From: Mixophyes australis
Taxonomy: Eukaryota > Chordata > Amphibia > Anura > Limnodynastidae
Assembly (NCBI GenBank): GCA_036250195.1
Contig: JAVHZZ010000002.1
Location: 69,306,205 to 69,370,204 of the forward strand
Reading direction: 5' to 3'
Length of the DNA stretch: 64,000 nucleotides
Positions 21,601 to 30,540 of this stretch are shown in pieces. Below the pieces are notes generated by a model. It worked only from the letters and a program-made list of their open reading frames with translations. It did no database searches and had not been told where the DNA came from. Position 1 is the stretch's first letter, and each line of letters begins with the position of its first letter. Position numbers and translations under genes: made by a program.

Positions 21601-24600
21601 GTGCAGTAAATAATTGAGTTTATGTCAGTCGGTGCATTTATGGAGAGGCAGAACAACACGAAAAACACACACTGTGCAATTCTGTAAGCATGTAATCACG
21701 GTAAAGTCCAACATCCTAACACTTTAGAACCATCTCTTTCATGAAAAAAAAAATGTCTTCCTAAAACACTGCTCAGCTTAACCTAATTTATTATTAAACT
21801 AAATTAATCATGAGAATTCGGGTACATTCGGACTGTCTTTATTATATGTGACACTTTTTTGTGTGCGAGTGCAGCGGCTCATAGGAAAGAAAGACAGAAA
21901 AGAACAAGTGCAATAGCTGTTGTTTGATAATGGTTAATATGTCCATATAGTGGATGCGCTAATAAAGTACATATAGAGAATAGGCAAGCTGTTATTACAT
22001 TGCACAGAGTGCACCTAGAAATCTGCCTCTCTGTGGAAGCACAAAGTCACCAGTTTTGAACTGGTGCTAAATCAAGTCCTTTAGTACAGTTATAGAGGCC
22101 ATGCGCCCCTCCGCACCTCAGGAAATGTCCCTAGAGATGCTCAGGCTCGGTTCCCTGAGAACCGAACACACCTGAAATTAGCAGGTTGGTACTCGGATTG
22201 TTCTTAATCTGCAGTCACATTGTACTGTGTTATCAAAATAGATTCACAGCAGTACACAGTAGACCAGGAGCACCAAGCAGCTGCTGGCACCAGTCATGAT
22301 GATAGTAATCCCTCTACGTCAACTGCTAAAGCCTATGTTAAAGTGCATAGTGTTCTTAGGTCAGGGATACAAAAATGTAAAAAAACACCTTTTACCTTGG
22401 TCAAGAAAAAAAGACCTGTAATCCAGGCAAAGTTATCTGCAGAAAAAAATTAAATTGCCAACAAAGAATGAGGCCTTCGCTTTTCTCTATGAGTGCTAGT
22501 TCTGCAACTGTCACTGAGGCATCTTCTTGTAAGGTCAGTCATAATCAAGCCTGACCTTGTCATTCGGACTTCAAAAGTGGTGTCAAAATACTTTTACGTG
22601 TAAAAGCTGAGCTAGAAGAAAACAGTAAGGCATTAGAGGAAAATGTATGTTCTGATTCAGAAATGACACAAATCCCTGAGGAGAGTCTTTCCACAAGTGC
22701 TGTGTGTAATCCTGACCTGTCTGATAGTGTACCCATAAAGAAGGCCCATTTCAGCATTTCTGCAGATGTGCGCATGAACAGCCCAAGTGTAGCCGGTGAT
22801 ACACAAATTGAGGATGCCACTTTGGAATTGCAACAGGATGAGGGGGATATTTGTGTAGCTGGCGAGGGCGCTAATGAGGATGTTGATGAGGATGATGTTG
22901 TTTGTGTAAGTCCTGCACCAGTGGAATCAGTTCTGGCACGTGATAAGAAGGCCATTGTCATGCCTGGACATAAGACCAAAAAATCCACCTCTTATGTGTG
23001 GAATTATTTTTACCCAAATCCTGACAACAGTTGTCTAGCCATTTGTAGCGTTTGTAAAGCCACAGTAATGTAAGCATGAATGTCTTAATAGACCTGTGTA
23101 TGTATTGCCTTCCAGTTTGCTGCTGTTTCATCAGTATTGCACAAAGTGTAATCTGCACTTTACGTCAAAGATACCTATCTATATTATCATTTTTTGGGAA
23201 TTGGGGCTGATTCGAAGCTCAGTGATGAACTGGCTTTTTGCTGTGAATTACAATGGCTCTTTTTAGTGGATTGTCTGGCACCCTGGATTGGTCTGGTGCT
23301 GTGTGGCAATGTTCCCTAGATGTGCTAGGAACTGCCGTGTGTTTATGTCATTGCTCTGTCGCTTAGCATCCAGCCAGGTCACTGCAGTCTTTGTTTGAAA
23401 GTGTATGAAAATATTATTGTGAGTGACCTGTGAGGTGGTCAAAATTGACTGCAAATGACTTGAAATTAGTGTTATTGAGGTTAATAATTATGTAGGGGGG
23501 GCAAAAAAAGCAAAAATATGTGATTTTAGCAAAAAAAAATAGGGCGGGTTTTGCCAAAACCGAAACCAGAACACGGGGTCAGTGAACATCTCTATTAAAA
23601 ACACGCCCTCAACATAAACTTTTTCTTTCAATAATCTTTCTCTACAAGCATAGGGGTAATGAACGTGGAGCTTGGGGTCAGCCTATAATGGATGAGACAC
23701 TGTTCCCTCCAGTCACGTGTGCTTTATACGAGAGCACCTTTTTATGCATGCAAATACCAATGTAATAGAAACATTCAAATGTAGACATGCGACACCTGTA
23801 ATAAAAACTGTCCTGATATCCATTGCGCTCATGACATACTGAGACGTGAACAAGTAATATTTTAGAAGGAAAACTTTAAAGGTTTAAATTAATTAAAGGG
23901 GTGAACATAGTCAGGCATTTGAAGTAGTTTTTTACTTTTTTTTTCACATGCACATTCCCATCTTAAGGAAAACATACAGAAAAGGAGAGCGCAAAGCATC
24001 AAGTATAGTATAAAGGTAAACAATTTATTAAATACATATATTATCAATCATAATAGCAGTTTTGGATAGGAAATATAAACCATTAAATTGGAATCAATAT
24101 TGATAAAATAATCAACAGCTGTTAAATTTTCAGACTTTTGATAAGTCAGACAATTTCACCAGGAGTTATGGCCAAAAAATACAATATGGTATCATATATA
24201 GAAAAAATACACTGCCGTTGCAGATATCCATACCACGGACTGAAAATATGAGTGGTATTGATCCTCTTACGGCTCAATCGATAACAGATGAATATATCCC
24301 CTGTATAGGTGTCCAGATAGTACATACACCAGTAGGTGCAATTAGCACCAAATGATAACAAACAGGTACTTATCTTCTCTTGGTGAGCCCGTGGAATCCA
24401 AACTACCACAATCAGTCCTGATACAATACTTCCGGTATAGTGCAGGTGGAAAACCTAAGACGTGCTGTGTTACCAACAATCCAGATCAACCCTGGGTTGG
24501 CCAACACCTGGTGGGGATAAATTGCATGTATATTCTGACGCGATTCTCAGCGTTCCGCCGCTTCATCAGAGGTAGATAAACTTGAAAGATCCAACAGCGC

Positions 24601-27600
24601 TTATTTAAATGGATAAAAGTGATCACATGATCATCAGCTGACCGCCCGAAATTATCCGACAGCATACCATTCACTTCGGAAATGTCCGATCTCATGTATT
24701 CCAAATCACGTGACCGGGAGGTACATTTCTTATTCATATGAATAGAATATCAGGTAAACGATCTTCTTAAAGGATAAAACAACAATATAAATCTAAAGAT
24801 GTACCTTTCATTTAATAGATTTATAGATTAAGCCTAACATGATCCACAGAACAAACACCATAATACATGAACAAATAAAAATTAATAATAGTAATACAAC
24901 CATTGTTAAAACAAGATTGCTTGTTTTTTACTTGTCATAAAATAATATCGACATAGGAACTACTAAAAATAAATAATAAAAAATATAACATAAAAAATAA
25001 AAATAAAATCCATTATAAGTGGACACATCATAATCATAAAGCATCCAAATTACTTGCAATACACATAATCTAGATGAATCATCCTGGAATCTAGACATTA
25101 GACATTCTAGACATTCCCATCTTAGCCTGCAATCTCGCAATTGGTTATGCAGAGCAGCAGGAAGTGGGTATGTGTCACAGACGTGACCTTAGTACCTGCA
25201 AGTATTGGCACTACTACACCAGGAGGCGCGGAGTCTAACACGCCGCTGGTGTTCACCAGGGACCCCCGCAAGGAAGTTTGGACTTAGCGGCAACGACGTG
25301 CAGGTCGCGGCCCTCCCAGGTAGCTACTTGCGAGATATAGAGAAAAGACGTAGTCAAACAGGCAGAGTCAGGAACCAACCGGGCAGATGAGGTACCGAAT
25401 CAGAAGACAGAGAATGGTCAGCAGGCCGAGGTCAAACCAGAATATCAGGATGGGACAATGGAGAATCCGAAAGCGAGGTCAGGAAGCCGGGTCAAAACAC
25501 AGGGAAGCAGAAGTTAATATACAGGGACACTGAGACTAAGGAACCAGTTGCTCTGGCACCCTAATGGTGTCAGAGCAGGTTTTAAATAGGAAGTGAAGCT
25601 TCCTCATTGGTGGGCAGGGAATCGGCGGTCAGCTGTTCTGACCGCCGACAGGAACCAGGAGAACGCGTCCCGTTGCTATGGCGACGGGCGCGCCTGCGCA
25701 CCTCGTCGCCGGAAGAGGCGTCCCCGTTGCTTGGCAACGGGGCGCTCTGCAGACAGACGTCCGTCCCTGCTCGAGGAGGAGGCGCAGGGACGGCGTCTGA
25801 CAGTATGCTCCTAGTTATGTGCACAGCAGTCAAAAAGGTGCATATACACAGAACTAATAGTGGTGGTAGTAATTGATCCTTATTGCAATCATTTATAACA
25901 AATCATGGAAACCAGCAAGTCTGGCCTTCTAGCAGTATAGACCTTAACCACTAGTTTTCTAAAGGAGAAAATACTTGTATGCATGTGAGTAACCCCTGTA
26001 GCTTCCAGTATAGAAAAGTATATATTTTGGGAATTTAGTGCTGTTGGGAGATAACATGTCAATGAGGATAAAGGTTAATCTAGAAACCATGGGGAAACCC
26101 TTTCAGCCCTAAAGCTATTAAAACAAAAAGTAGAGTGACAGAGAGGAGTTGGGGGTGTGGGGGCTTCATGCAAAGGTGGATTTGATGTTTAAGATAGAAA
26201 CCTTGTTGTCCATTTTATAATGTCTATCTGATCTTCTGTTTCTCAGGTATCTTTGTGTTGCTACTCACATTCTTTGCCTTCTTGCACTGTTGGTTGAATG
26301 CCTTTGCTGAGATGCTCCGCTTTGCTGATCGCATGTTTTATAAGGTGACAGAACCCCGCCTCTTCTTACATAACCACATTGTGCATTTTACTACTTCATA
26401 TTAACCCTGTTTTATTTTCCACAGGACTGGTGGAATTCCACCTCGTTCTCAAACTATTACCGCACATGGAATTTGGTCGTTCACGACTGGTTGTATCATT
26501 ATGTGTACCAGGATCTGCTATGGGTAAGGGTTCAGTGATGAGATAATCACAACATCTGTGAAAACCAAGCTTGTGTTCACTTATTAAGTGAAATGTTTCT
26601 TTACTTTCAGTTGTTCAACCAGCGGTTTCGTGCAGGAGTGATGCTGGCTGTATTCCTTATCTCAGCCTCTGTTCATGAATATGTCTTCACATTGTCTCTT
26701 GGCTATTTTTACCCGGTCATGTTCAGCCTCTTTGCTTTTTTTGGAGGTATAGACCTTTTTCGCTTATTACATATCATTTAGGACACAATATCGGAATATA
26801 TATGAGGGCTATATAGGGCAGCTCAACATAAGGCAGAAATGAAGTGAAATCCTGATAGTGTAACTCAACATATACCATAGAGCAGTGATGGCTAACCTGT
26901 GATACTCCAGGTGTTGTAAAACTACAAGCCCCAGCATGCTTTGCCAGTAGATAACTAGCTGATAGCTGGCAGAGCATGCTGGGACTTGTAGTTTCACAAC
27001 ACCTGGAGTGTCACAGGTTAGCCATCACTGCCATAGAGAGTGGCTACTTTGCCTACTAACACGTTTTCAAAGCTTGTATAATAGAACCGTATAATAGAAT
27101 ACTGAGTGGCACGTACTGCAAGTATAACAAGAGTAGTACTGTCGACCTGCCCATACAACAAATATAATAAGCATTGCTTTACAGACCAGATTTCACAAAA
27201 GCATCTTCTACAAGTCGTATCTCTCTTACACAGTACATTGAGTTGTTTTATGGCTCCAGTCACACAGTTAATCGCACAAAAACAAAAATCAAAGCAAAGA
27301 TTTTGTCAAGAACTATGATCCTGCCATCACCTAACATGACCCACAACATATAAATAACAGTAGGAATTATAGTTTTACATTTAAAAGGACTTTCTTTGCC
27401 TTGAGCCCTATTGATGAACATACATGTTCTAATCATCCTAAATGATTAAAATGCAATCAGATTTGTTTGGGTAGAGCTGAAAATATGGTCCCTATCATGT
27501 CATGTGTAGTTATTAACTAAGGAGAACTTGGGTCATTTGGGGTCAGGCTGAACAACCAATCTGCCCAATTTGGCTATCCATATGTCACCAAATAGGCTAC

Positions 27601-29122
27601 AGATTCAGTTGTTCAACAATAATCAGATTGCATAGTGTGTGGGCAGCACAAGGTAATTGCCTGACTCGCCTTGTCATTGAAAAGTCCAAGAGATCATGGT
27701 TAGATTTTGGGGTGGTTATAATTAACAGTGTTTTTACTGGTTTGTATATTTTATATTAAGGTATTTGTACTATGAGTAACACTTTTCTCTCTCATGCTCC
27801 ATGTGTCATGCAGTCATATTTAATTTCACGATGAGTGATAAATGGACCAGCCCAATATGGAATGTGATGGTGTGGATCTTCCTGTTCATTGGTCAGGGCA
27901 TCCAGCTGTGCTTGTATTGTCAGGAGTGGTATGCACAAATCCACTGCCCAATCACTGAGGTACTAATGGCCTGTGTGTGTTAATGAAGCAATACAGTGTA
28001 TAATTCAATATGATATCTATCTAGTATATCAAGAACTATATATATAAACATATTTTAACTTACTTTGCAGGTTATTCAGCTTGCAAATATGACTCTAGTC
28101 CAAGGTTGCACATCTGCAGGCATTAGGAGACAGATACAGGCCAGATTTTCTGGTTATTGCTAATTAATCCCAGTAAAACAAATTTCATTGACTTGACACA
28201 TCTGTGATCAGGGTATACAGATAATCTGGGGCCTGATTCATTAAGGATCTTAACTTAAGAAACTTCTTATTTCATCTCCTGGACAAAACCATGTTACAAT
28301 GCAAGGGGTGCAAATTAGTATTCTGTTTTGCGCATAAGTTAAATACTGACTGTTTTTTCATGTAGCACACAAATATCAACTTTAAATTTCAGTGTACAAA
28401 TAAGCTATCAAGTATTTGTGTGCTACATGAAAAAACAGTCAGTATTTAACTAATGTGCAAAACAGAATACTAATTTGCACCCCTTGCATTGTAACATGGT
28501 TTTGTCCAGGAGACTGAAATAAGAAGTTTCTTAAGTTAAGATCCTTAATGAATCGGGCCCCTGGTTGGCATGTGTCCCTAGAGATACAAATCTGTGCACC
28601 CATGTTGTGTAGTATATCAAAAATTATAACAAAGAAATACAGTGTAAAAGCAATGAATGCTCTGGATTGTTTTAAATTATATAAAAAAAATAACAATAGT
28701 TATACAATAGGATACTGTATGAAGAGAGGAGGCCAGTGTGTGATTAAGTTATAAAGGGCCCTCCTAAAAGTTTAGCTATAAGGGGTCATTGTTGAACTGT
28801 AACTAATGTAATAACGTTAGAACACAAATTTTATACTAAACAATAGTAAATGTTGATATTCAATATGAATATATTTTGGGAATGATGTTAGGACATGAAG
28901 TATACTCATGTTTTCTTATTTTAAGCTTTTCCTTTGGCATCTTTAATGACCAGTCCAAGCCTGAAATAGACTGCTGCCAGCTGGATCCATTTAAATAGCC
29001 ATCATGTCAATGGAATGTAAATTTATTTAGACAACTGAGCTGATTTTCATCATCTATTTTTTTTTTCACAGAAAACGTTTTTGGGACTGATCACCCCTCG
29101 CTCATGGTCCTGCAACTGGTGA
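6461..29122 (+). CDS. SOAT2: Sterol O-acyltransferase 2, C-terminal half (8 exons, 5' partial)
   Basis: SOAT2 is a membrane-bound ER enzyme of the MBOAT family that joins a fatty acyl-CoA to cholesterol, giving cholesteryl esters for lipoproteins and storage. Eight exons splice in consistent phase: 6461-6545, 8068-8113, 13693-13822, 26247-26344, 26425-26523, 26611-26746, 27814-27959 and 29072-29122, in total about 262 codons plus stop. Visible hallmarks are the FYKDWWN signature across the exon 4/5 junction, the catalytic His in SASVHEYVF (codon 26674-26676), several hydrophobic membrane segments, and the C-terminal TPRSWSC motif. SOAT2 is preferred over SOAT1 because of the C-terminal [11 protein letters not shown] pattern and the neighbouring CSAD gene. 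Vertebrate SOAT2 has about 520 residues, so the N-terminal half lies to the left of the window or was missed. Introns reach 12.4 kb and are filled with transposons. All visible splice sites and frames are intact, so the gene looks functional. Confidence 0.93.
6546..8067. other. SOAT2 intron, no element recognised beyond the microsatellite
   Basis: Apart from the TATC tract I see no coding signal or repeat ends here. Open frames at 6926-7255 and 7687-7965 resemble no protein I know and lack splice context. Confidence 0.5.
6584..6612. repeat. (TATC)n microsatellite
   Basis: About seven uninterrupted TATC units in SOAT2 intron sequence, right after exon 1 of the window. A second (TATC)n tract lies at 30022-30052. 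Confidence 0.95.
8068..8113 (+). CDS. SOAT2: SOAT2 exon 2 of window
   Basis: A short 46-bp exon with acceptor CATTTAG and donor GTATGA. It completes Arg and encodes [15 protein letters not shown], the family segment that follows YRDxYPR. It ends in phase 0. It is too short to show up as an open reading frame and was found by its motif and splice sites. Confidence 0.88.
8273..8402. repeat. Dispersed repeat tail (ATC-rich end, TTTACAATTGGGAGCAAAC type)
   Basis: The motif order (ATCATCATCATCAACATTTATT, then TACAATT..GCAAACACAGTAATA, then CAATACAGACAGAGAGG) recurs at 11870-12000. It is therefore a dispersed element, here read from its tail. The family is not identified. Confidence 0.6.
8848..8982. 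mobile_element. MITE, TTTACTAAA-ended family (copy 1)
   Basis: The ends are inverted repeats: GGTGTATTTACTAAA at the left and TTTAGTAAATATACC at the right. The interior has CCTATAGCAACCAATCAGAT facing a partner AGCTAGAATCTGAT. Related copies lie at 43392-43530 and 51742-51923. It has no coding capacity and is mobilised, if at all, by a transposase elsewhere. Confidence 0.75.
9037..9123. repeat. Dispersed repeat interrupted by the LTR at 9124
   Basis: (TTA)n followed by TTTATAGGGCGCCACTAGGTG and a GC-rich stretch. The repeat seems to continue after the LTR at 10854 (ACGAGGTGAGGCAGCACAGTA...), so the LTR inserted into an older element. The family is not identified. Confidence 0.55.
9268..9276 (+). 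promoter_or_regulatory. TATA-like box of the long LTR
   Basis: TATATTAAG lies about 145 bp inside the LTR. If used, transcription would start near 9300 and the hairpin array would lie about 1.1 kb into the RNA. Function is inferred. Confidence 0.45.
9440..9640 (+). repeat. 79-bp tandem repeats inside long LTR
   Basis: About two and a half copies of a unit with CTCCTGTGTTTCATCGTGAC, CAGCAGCTGATTCCTATCCG and CTACAGTTACAGATTACT. The corresponding region is expanded to about five copies in the LTRs at 14166 and 44538, which explains part of their length difference. Confidence 0.85.
10376..10638 (+). repeat. Four tandem hairpins in long LTR copy 1
   Basis: Each hairpin is 32 nt with a 7-bp stem: 10376-10407, 10455-10486, 10531-10562 and 10607-10638, spaced 76-79 bp. 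Units 1, 2 and 4 have arms CAGTGGT and ACCACTG. Unit 3 has CAGCGGT and ACCGCTG, a paired change that keeps the stem. The loop begins ACAACTTGC in all four. The sequence between hairpins is much less conserved than the hairpins themselves. Confidence 0.85.
10859..13692. other. SOAT2 intron, mostly unassigned
   Basis: Contains a dispersed repeat tail at 11870-12000 and a stretch (12538-12581) with the run GGCAGCTCTCTGATCCCTTC shared with 16448-16492. Otherwise AT-rich sequence with no exon or intact element that I can recognise. Confidence 0.5.
11870..12000. repeat. Dispersed repeat tail, second copy
   Basis: TCATCAACATTTATTTATATAGCGCC followed by GTAGCGCTTTACAATTGTG and CAATACAGACAGTATAG. It is the same design as 8273-8402 and related to the tails of the SINE-like copies. 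The family is not identified. Confidence 0.6.
13693..13822 (+). CDS. SOAT2: SOAT2 exon 3 of window
   Basis: Acceptor ACTGATAG and donor GTAAGA. The 43 codons read [20 protein letters not shown] followed by [14 protein letters not shown] and a hydrophobic end, a transmembrane region plus loop that matches the family. It ends with one base (G), which joins GT at 26247 to make Gly. Solo LTRs flank it on both sides (9124-10853 and 14166-16183). Confidence 0.9.
14381..14640 (-). repeat. Four tandem hairpins in long LTR copy 2
   Basis: Hairpins at 14381-14411, 14459-14490, 14534-14564 and 14609-14640. Three have arms CAGTGGT/ACCACTG. The one at 14459 has CAGCGGT/ACCGCTG. Allowing for strand, it is the same unit (third) that carries the variant in copy 1, so this double change is shared by descent. 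Confidence 0.85.
15858..15925 (-). repeat. Second-class 16-nt hairpins in long LTR copy 2
   Basis: GTGGTTTGGAAACCAC, a perfect 7-bp inverted repeat with a 2-nt loop, at 15884-15899 and 15910-15925, plus a weaker form at 15858-15873. Copy 1 has a matching form at 9392-9407. Copy 4 has the same hairpin with two compensated base pairs (53736-53931). Confidence 0.85.
16758..17889. mobile_element. Candidate solo LTR
   Basis: Starts TGTGACAGGATGGACTGC and ends GATCCAGTCACA, so the termini are TG..CA with imperfect inverted symmetry. Flanks CTAGT (16753-16757) and CCAGT (17890-17894) match at four of five bases. The interior has no coding capacity. No second copy in the window confirms it, so the call rests on ends and near-duplication only. 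Confidence 0.45.
17935..18530. repeat. Degenerate AT-rich tandem repeat
   Basis: Roughly 60-bp units built around CATTAAATTAATAGCATTCACATTTAATAAATAGACC repeat with heavy divergence. The reverse complement resembles the inner part of the hAT element at 33560-34030 (TTTAATG, GTGAATA, ATTTAATGGCAG motifs). This is probably a remnant of the same element family on the - strand. Confidence 0.55.
18845..21130 (-). mobile_element. 5'-truncated L1-type LINE
   Basis: A - strand fragment of an L1 ORF2. It begins in the RT palm with [20 protein letters not shown] and LYADNVLLS (normally YADD), runs through a long connection region, and ends with the C-terminal Cys motif [20 protein letters not shown] (about 19500-19560). 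Stops and a frame change break the reading, and the second catalytic Asp is replaced by Asn. The 12-bp direct repeats AGGGGCACTTTT at 18833-18844 and 21131-21142 are its target duplication. The 3' end is AATAAAA-like at 18845. It sits in a SOAT2 intron, antisense. Confidence 0.9.
21131..21341. mobile_element. MITE split by the L1 insertion
   Basis: The ends GCACTTTTAACACCAACAC (left, near 21135) and GCGTTGGCATTAAAAGTGC (right, to 21341) are inverted repeats. The L1 entered inside the left terminus, so the first dozen bases are duplicated at 18833-18844. The element is therefore older than the L1. Confidence 0.65.
22132..23594 (+). mobile_element. hAT-type element with BED-finger remnant
   Basis: Terminal inverted repeats TAGAGATGCTCA (22132) and TGAACATCTCTA (to 23594). 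Inside, an open frame at 22663-23073 encodes an acidic linker and then [19 protein letters not shown] with [14 protein letters not shown], the first half of a BED zinc finger. The frame then stops, and no catalytic hAT domain follows. It is closely related to the transposase at 36531. I found no 8-bp target duplication. It looks like a deleted, non-autonomous copy. Confidence 0.75.
22663..23073 (+). pseudogene. Truncated BED-finger hAT transposase
   Basis: 136 codons. The conserved part starts with the [12 protein letters not shown] pattern also seen at 37150 as KPIVMPGQKTKK. The finger has its C-x2-C pair (CSVC) but the His pair is missing because a stop follows CKATVM. It cannot bind DNA as a BED finger or cut DNA. 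Confidence 0.75.
23960..24620 (-). mobile_element. Possible Penelope-like or similar repeat end with hammerhead-like motif
   Basis: On the - strand, 24569 to 24537 reads CTGATGA, then AGCG-GCGGAA-CGCT (a small stem), then GAGAATCGCGTC. This resembles the minimal hammerhead ribozymes known from Penelope-like elements (CUGAUGA, stem, GAAA, GUC), but the GAAA box is imperfect. No RT or GIY-YIG coding sequence is visible nearby. The boundaries are rough. Confidence 0.3.
25173..25802 (-). mobile_element. Solo LTR (family B)
   Basis: A 630-bp LTR, + strand ends TGTCACAGACGTGACC and GACGGCGTCTGACA, flanked by the perfect duplication GTATG at 25168-25172 and 25803-25807. A TATA-like TATTTAAAA on the - strand (near 25580) gives the orientation. 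It is the same family as the LTR nested in gag at 3303-3999. It lies about 440 bp upstream of SOAT2 exon 4, antisense to the gene. Confidence 0.93.
26247..26344 (+). CDS. SOAT2: SOAT2 exon 4 of window
   Basis: Acceptor GTTTCTCAG and donor GTGACA. It encodes [20 protein letters not shown] and then [12 protein letters not shown], including the start of the FYxDWWN signature. It ends in phase 0, and the next intron is only 80 bp. Confidence 0.95.
26425..26523 (+). CDS. SOAT2: SOAT2 exon 5 of window
   Basis: Exactly 33 codons between TTTTCCACAG and GTAAGG. It begins [16 protein letters not shown], the family signature implicated in substrate binding, and continues with the conserved [16 protein letters not shown]. 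Confidence 0.95.
26611..26746 (+). CDS. SOAT2: SOAT2 exon 6, catalytic histidine
   Basis: Acceptor TTACTTTCAG and donor GTATAG. It encodes [20 protein letters not shown] followed by [15 protein letters not shown] and a hydrophobic end. The His of VHEY (26674-26676) is the MBOAT active-site histidine. It ends in phase 1 (G of a Val codon). Confidence 0.95.
26883..27030. mobile_element. hAT MITE with 8-bp target duplication
   Basis: 148 bp with long inverted arms: it starts CAGTGATGGCTAACCTGTGA and ends with the complement. It is flanked by the perfect 8-bp duplication CCATAGAG at 26875-26882 and 27031-27038. The CAGTG-type end and 8-bp duplication mark the hAT superfamily. It sits in the intron between SOAT2 exons 6 and 7. 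Confidence 0.93.
27814..27959 (+). CDS. SOAT2: SOAT2 exon 7 of window
   Basis: Acceptor GTCATGCAG and donor GTACTA. It encodes [20 protein letters not shown], then a membrane segment with [15 protein letters not shown] and IHCPITE. The YCQEWYA..HCP pattern is typical of SOAT2. It ends in phase 0. Confidence 0.95.
28228..28561. mobile_element. 334-bp foldback MITE
   Basis: Almost the whole element is one inverted repeat. It starts GGGGCCTGATTCATTAAGG and ends CCTTAATGAATCGGGCCCC, with arms of about 150 nt matching across TTGTAACATGGTTTTGTCC, CATGAAAAAACAGTCAG and more. A clear target duplication was not found. It lies in the last SOAT2 intron, so the pre-mRNA could form a long hairpin here. 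Confidence 0.88.
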
Positions 29123-29340
29123 CTGATAAACCATGAGACTGAGCTAATGTATAATGTGCCACCCAATGACTACCCGTGGATAGAAAAGGCTACAGCATGT
29201 ACTAGCAACCTGTGTTTCCTGATTTAAGGGCTTCATCCTCTAAGGAAATTTGAGAGATCAAAAAAAAAATATTCAACAAACACATATGTATTTTTCTCTC
29301 GGGTTTTAGAACTTTCTGAAAGTATATAATGTCAATAAAA
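29072..29340 (+). CDS. SOAT2: SOAT2 last coding exon and 3' UTR
   Basis: After the pyrimidine-rich acceptor TTTTTTTCACAG, 16 codons ([16 protein letters not shown]) lead to TGA at 29120-29122. The C-terminal PRSWSC is a sterol acyltransferase hallmark. AATAAA at 29334-29339 is the likely poly(A) signal, giving a 3' UTR of roughly 230 bases. Only 29072-29122 is coding. Confidence 0.92.
29334..29339 (+). terminator. Putative SOAT2 poly(A) signal
   Basis: This is the canonical AATAAA hexamer in TGTCAATAAAATACC, about 212 bases after the SOAT2 stop codon. It is the first clear one downstream. Confidence 0.6.
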
Positions 29341-30021
29341 TACCAGATAACATAAATGGTAAGCTAATGTAAGAACAAATACATCATTCACCCCAGAGAA
29401 GGTTGGGTTAGCACACATAAATTATTAACATTAGATAAGATGCAATATCTGCCAAGACAAACATCCCAATAGCATAGAACACAACATCGGTTTAGCACAT
29501 GATTTATGCCTCAATTGTATATCCTGGAAGCACTCTAAAGTACACGCTCTCATGTGCTCATGCACAAACAACATCCAGTGCCCAGTGGCTCATTCTTACT
29601 AAATGGTGCTCAGAGTTCTTAACCTCCTTTTCAATAAAATTGTAATTTGTTGATTGTCATGTTACAAGATACCAGATACATGGACATGTTTTGATCTTTT
29701 ACTATATTGTAGTGTAATCTATAATCTTCTTCAACTGCTCAGTCATATAAAGTTGTGATGTAAGAGAATATTTTGCCAAAATTGTACCTGTCACCTACAC
29801 ACTGGAAGGAGGTAATTTTTGTGACGGGCAAATATTGTCAAGAATGCTGCCTAATGACCAAAAGGGGTGTGGCGGGTGTTGGAAACGGTTCATAGTCCTG
29901 TCTGAAATGGGCATGATTTGGGTCAGTAGTGGTTATGACCTATTTTGAATTTCCATCGGGAATGTTAGTTGGTATGACTTTAAATTTTAATGTTGCTAAA
30001 ATATTTTGGAATGTGTGCCAT

Positions 30022-30052
30022 TATCTATTTATCTATCTATCTATCTATCTAT
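30022..30052. repeat. (TATC)n microsatellite
   Basis: About seven TATC units, intergenic between SOAT2 and CSAD. Confidence 0.9.
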
Positions 30053-30149
30053 CATTGGGCACATTTATTAAAACATAGATACGGTGAAACAAATGTGTGG
30101 CATATCACCGCTTGTAACTGCATCAGTGCATTTTGAGTGTGGTTGTGCA

Positions 30150-30540
30150 GCAGCATCATAGGAACATAGAATTTGACAGCAGATAAGAACCGCTTGGCCC
30201 ATCTAGTCTGGCCATTCTTTTTATTAACATATGATAACCTGAAATCCTGTTTGATCCTTTAATCTTTGTAAGGATATCCTTATGTCTATCCCTAGCATGT
30301 TTAAATTGCTCTACTGTATTAGTCTCTACCACTGTATTAGTCTCTACCACCTCTAATTGAATGATATTCCGCTTATCCACTACCCTTTCTGTGAAGTAAT
30401 TTTTCCTAAAATTTCCTCTGAACCGACTTCCCTCCAGTTTCAGTACTTGTCCTCATGTTCTAATACTTCTGTTCTTCTGAAGAATGTTTCCCTCTTGTTC
30501 CTTGTTGACACCCCCTTCTCTTATACTCACATGAAGACAT
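30150..30540. repeat. Dispersed repeat (GGCCCATCTAGTCTG type)
   Basis: The run AACATAGAATTTGACAGCAG, then CCGCTTGGCCCATCTAGTCT and TCCACTACCCTTTCTGTGAA, is a pattern I know as dispersed in amphibian DNA. An internal 20-bp direct duplication (ACTGTATTAGTCTCTACC twice) lies at about 30315-30350. The class is uncertain. Confidence 0.55.

Noticed and set aside
6461..29122. SOAT1 instead of SOAT2
   Set aside because: The C-terminal [11 protein letters not shown] pattern and linkage to CSAD fit SOAT2 better; a phylogeny would settle it.
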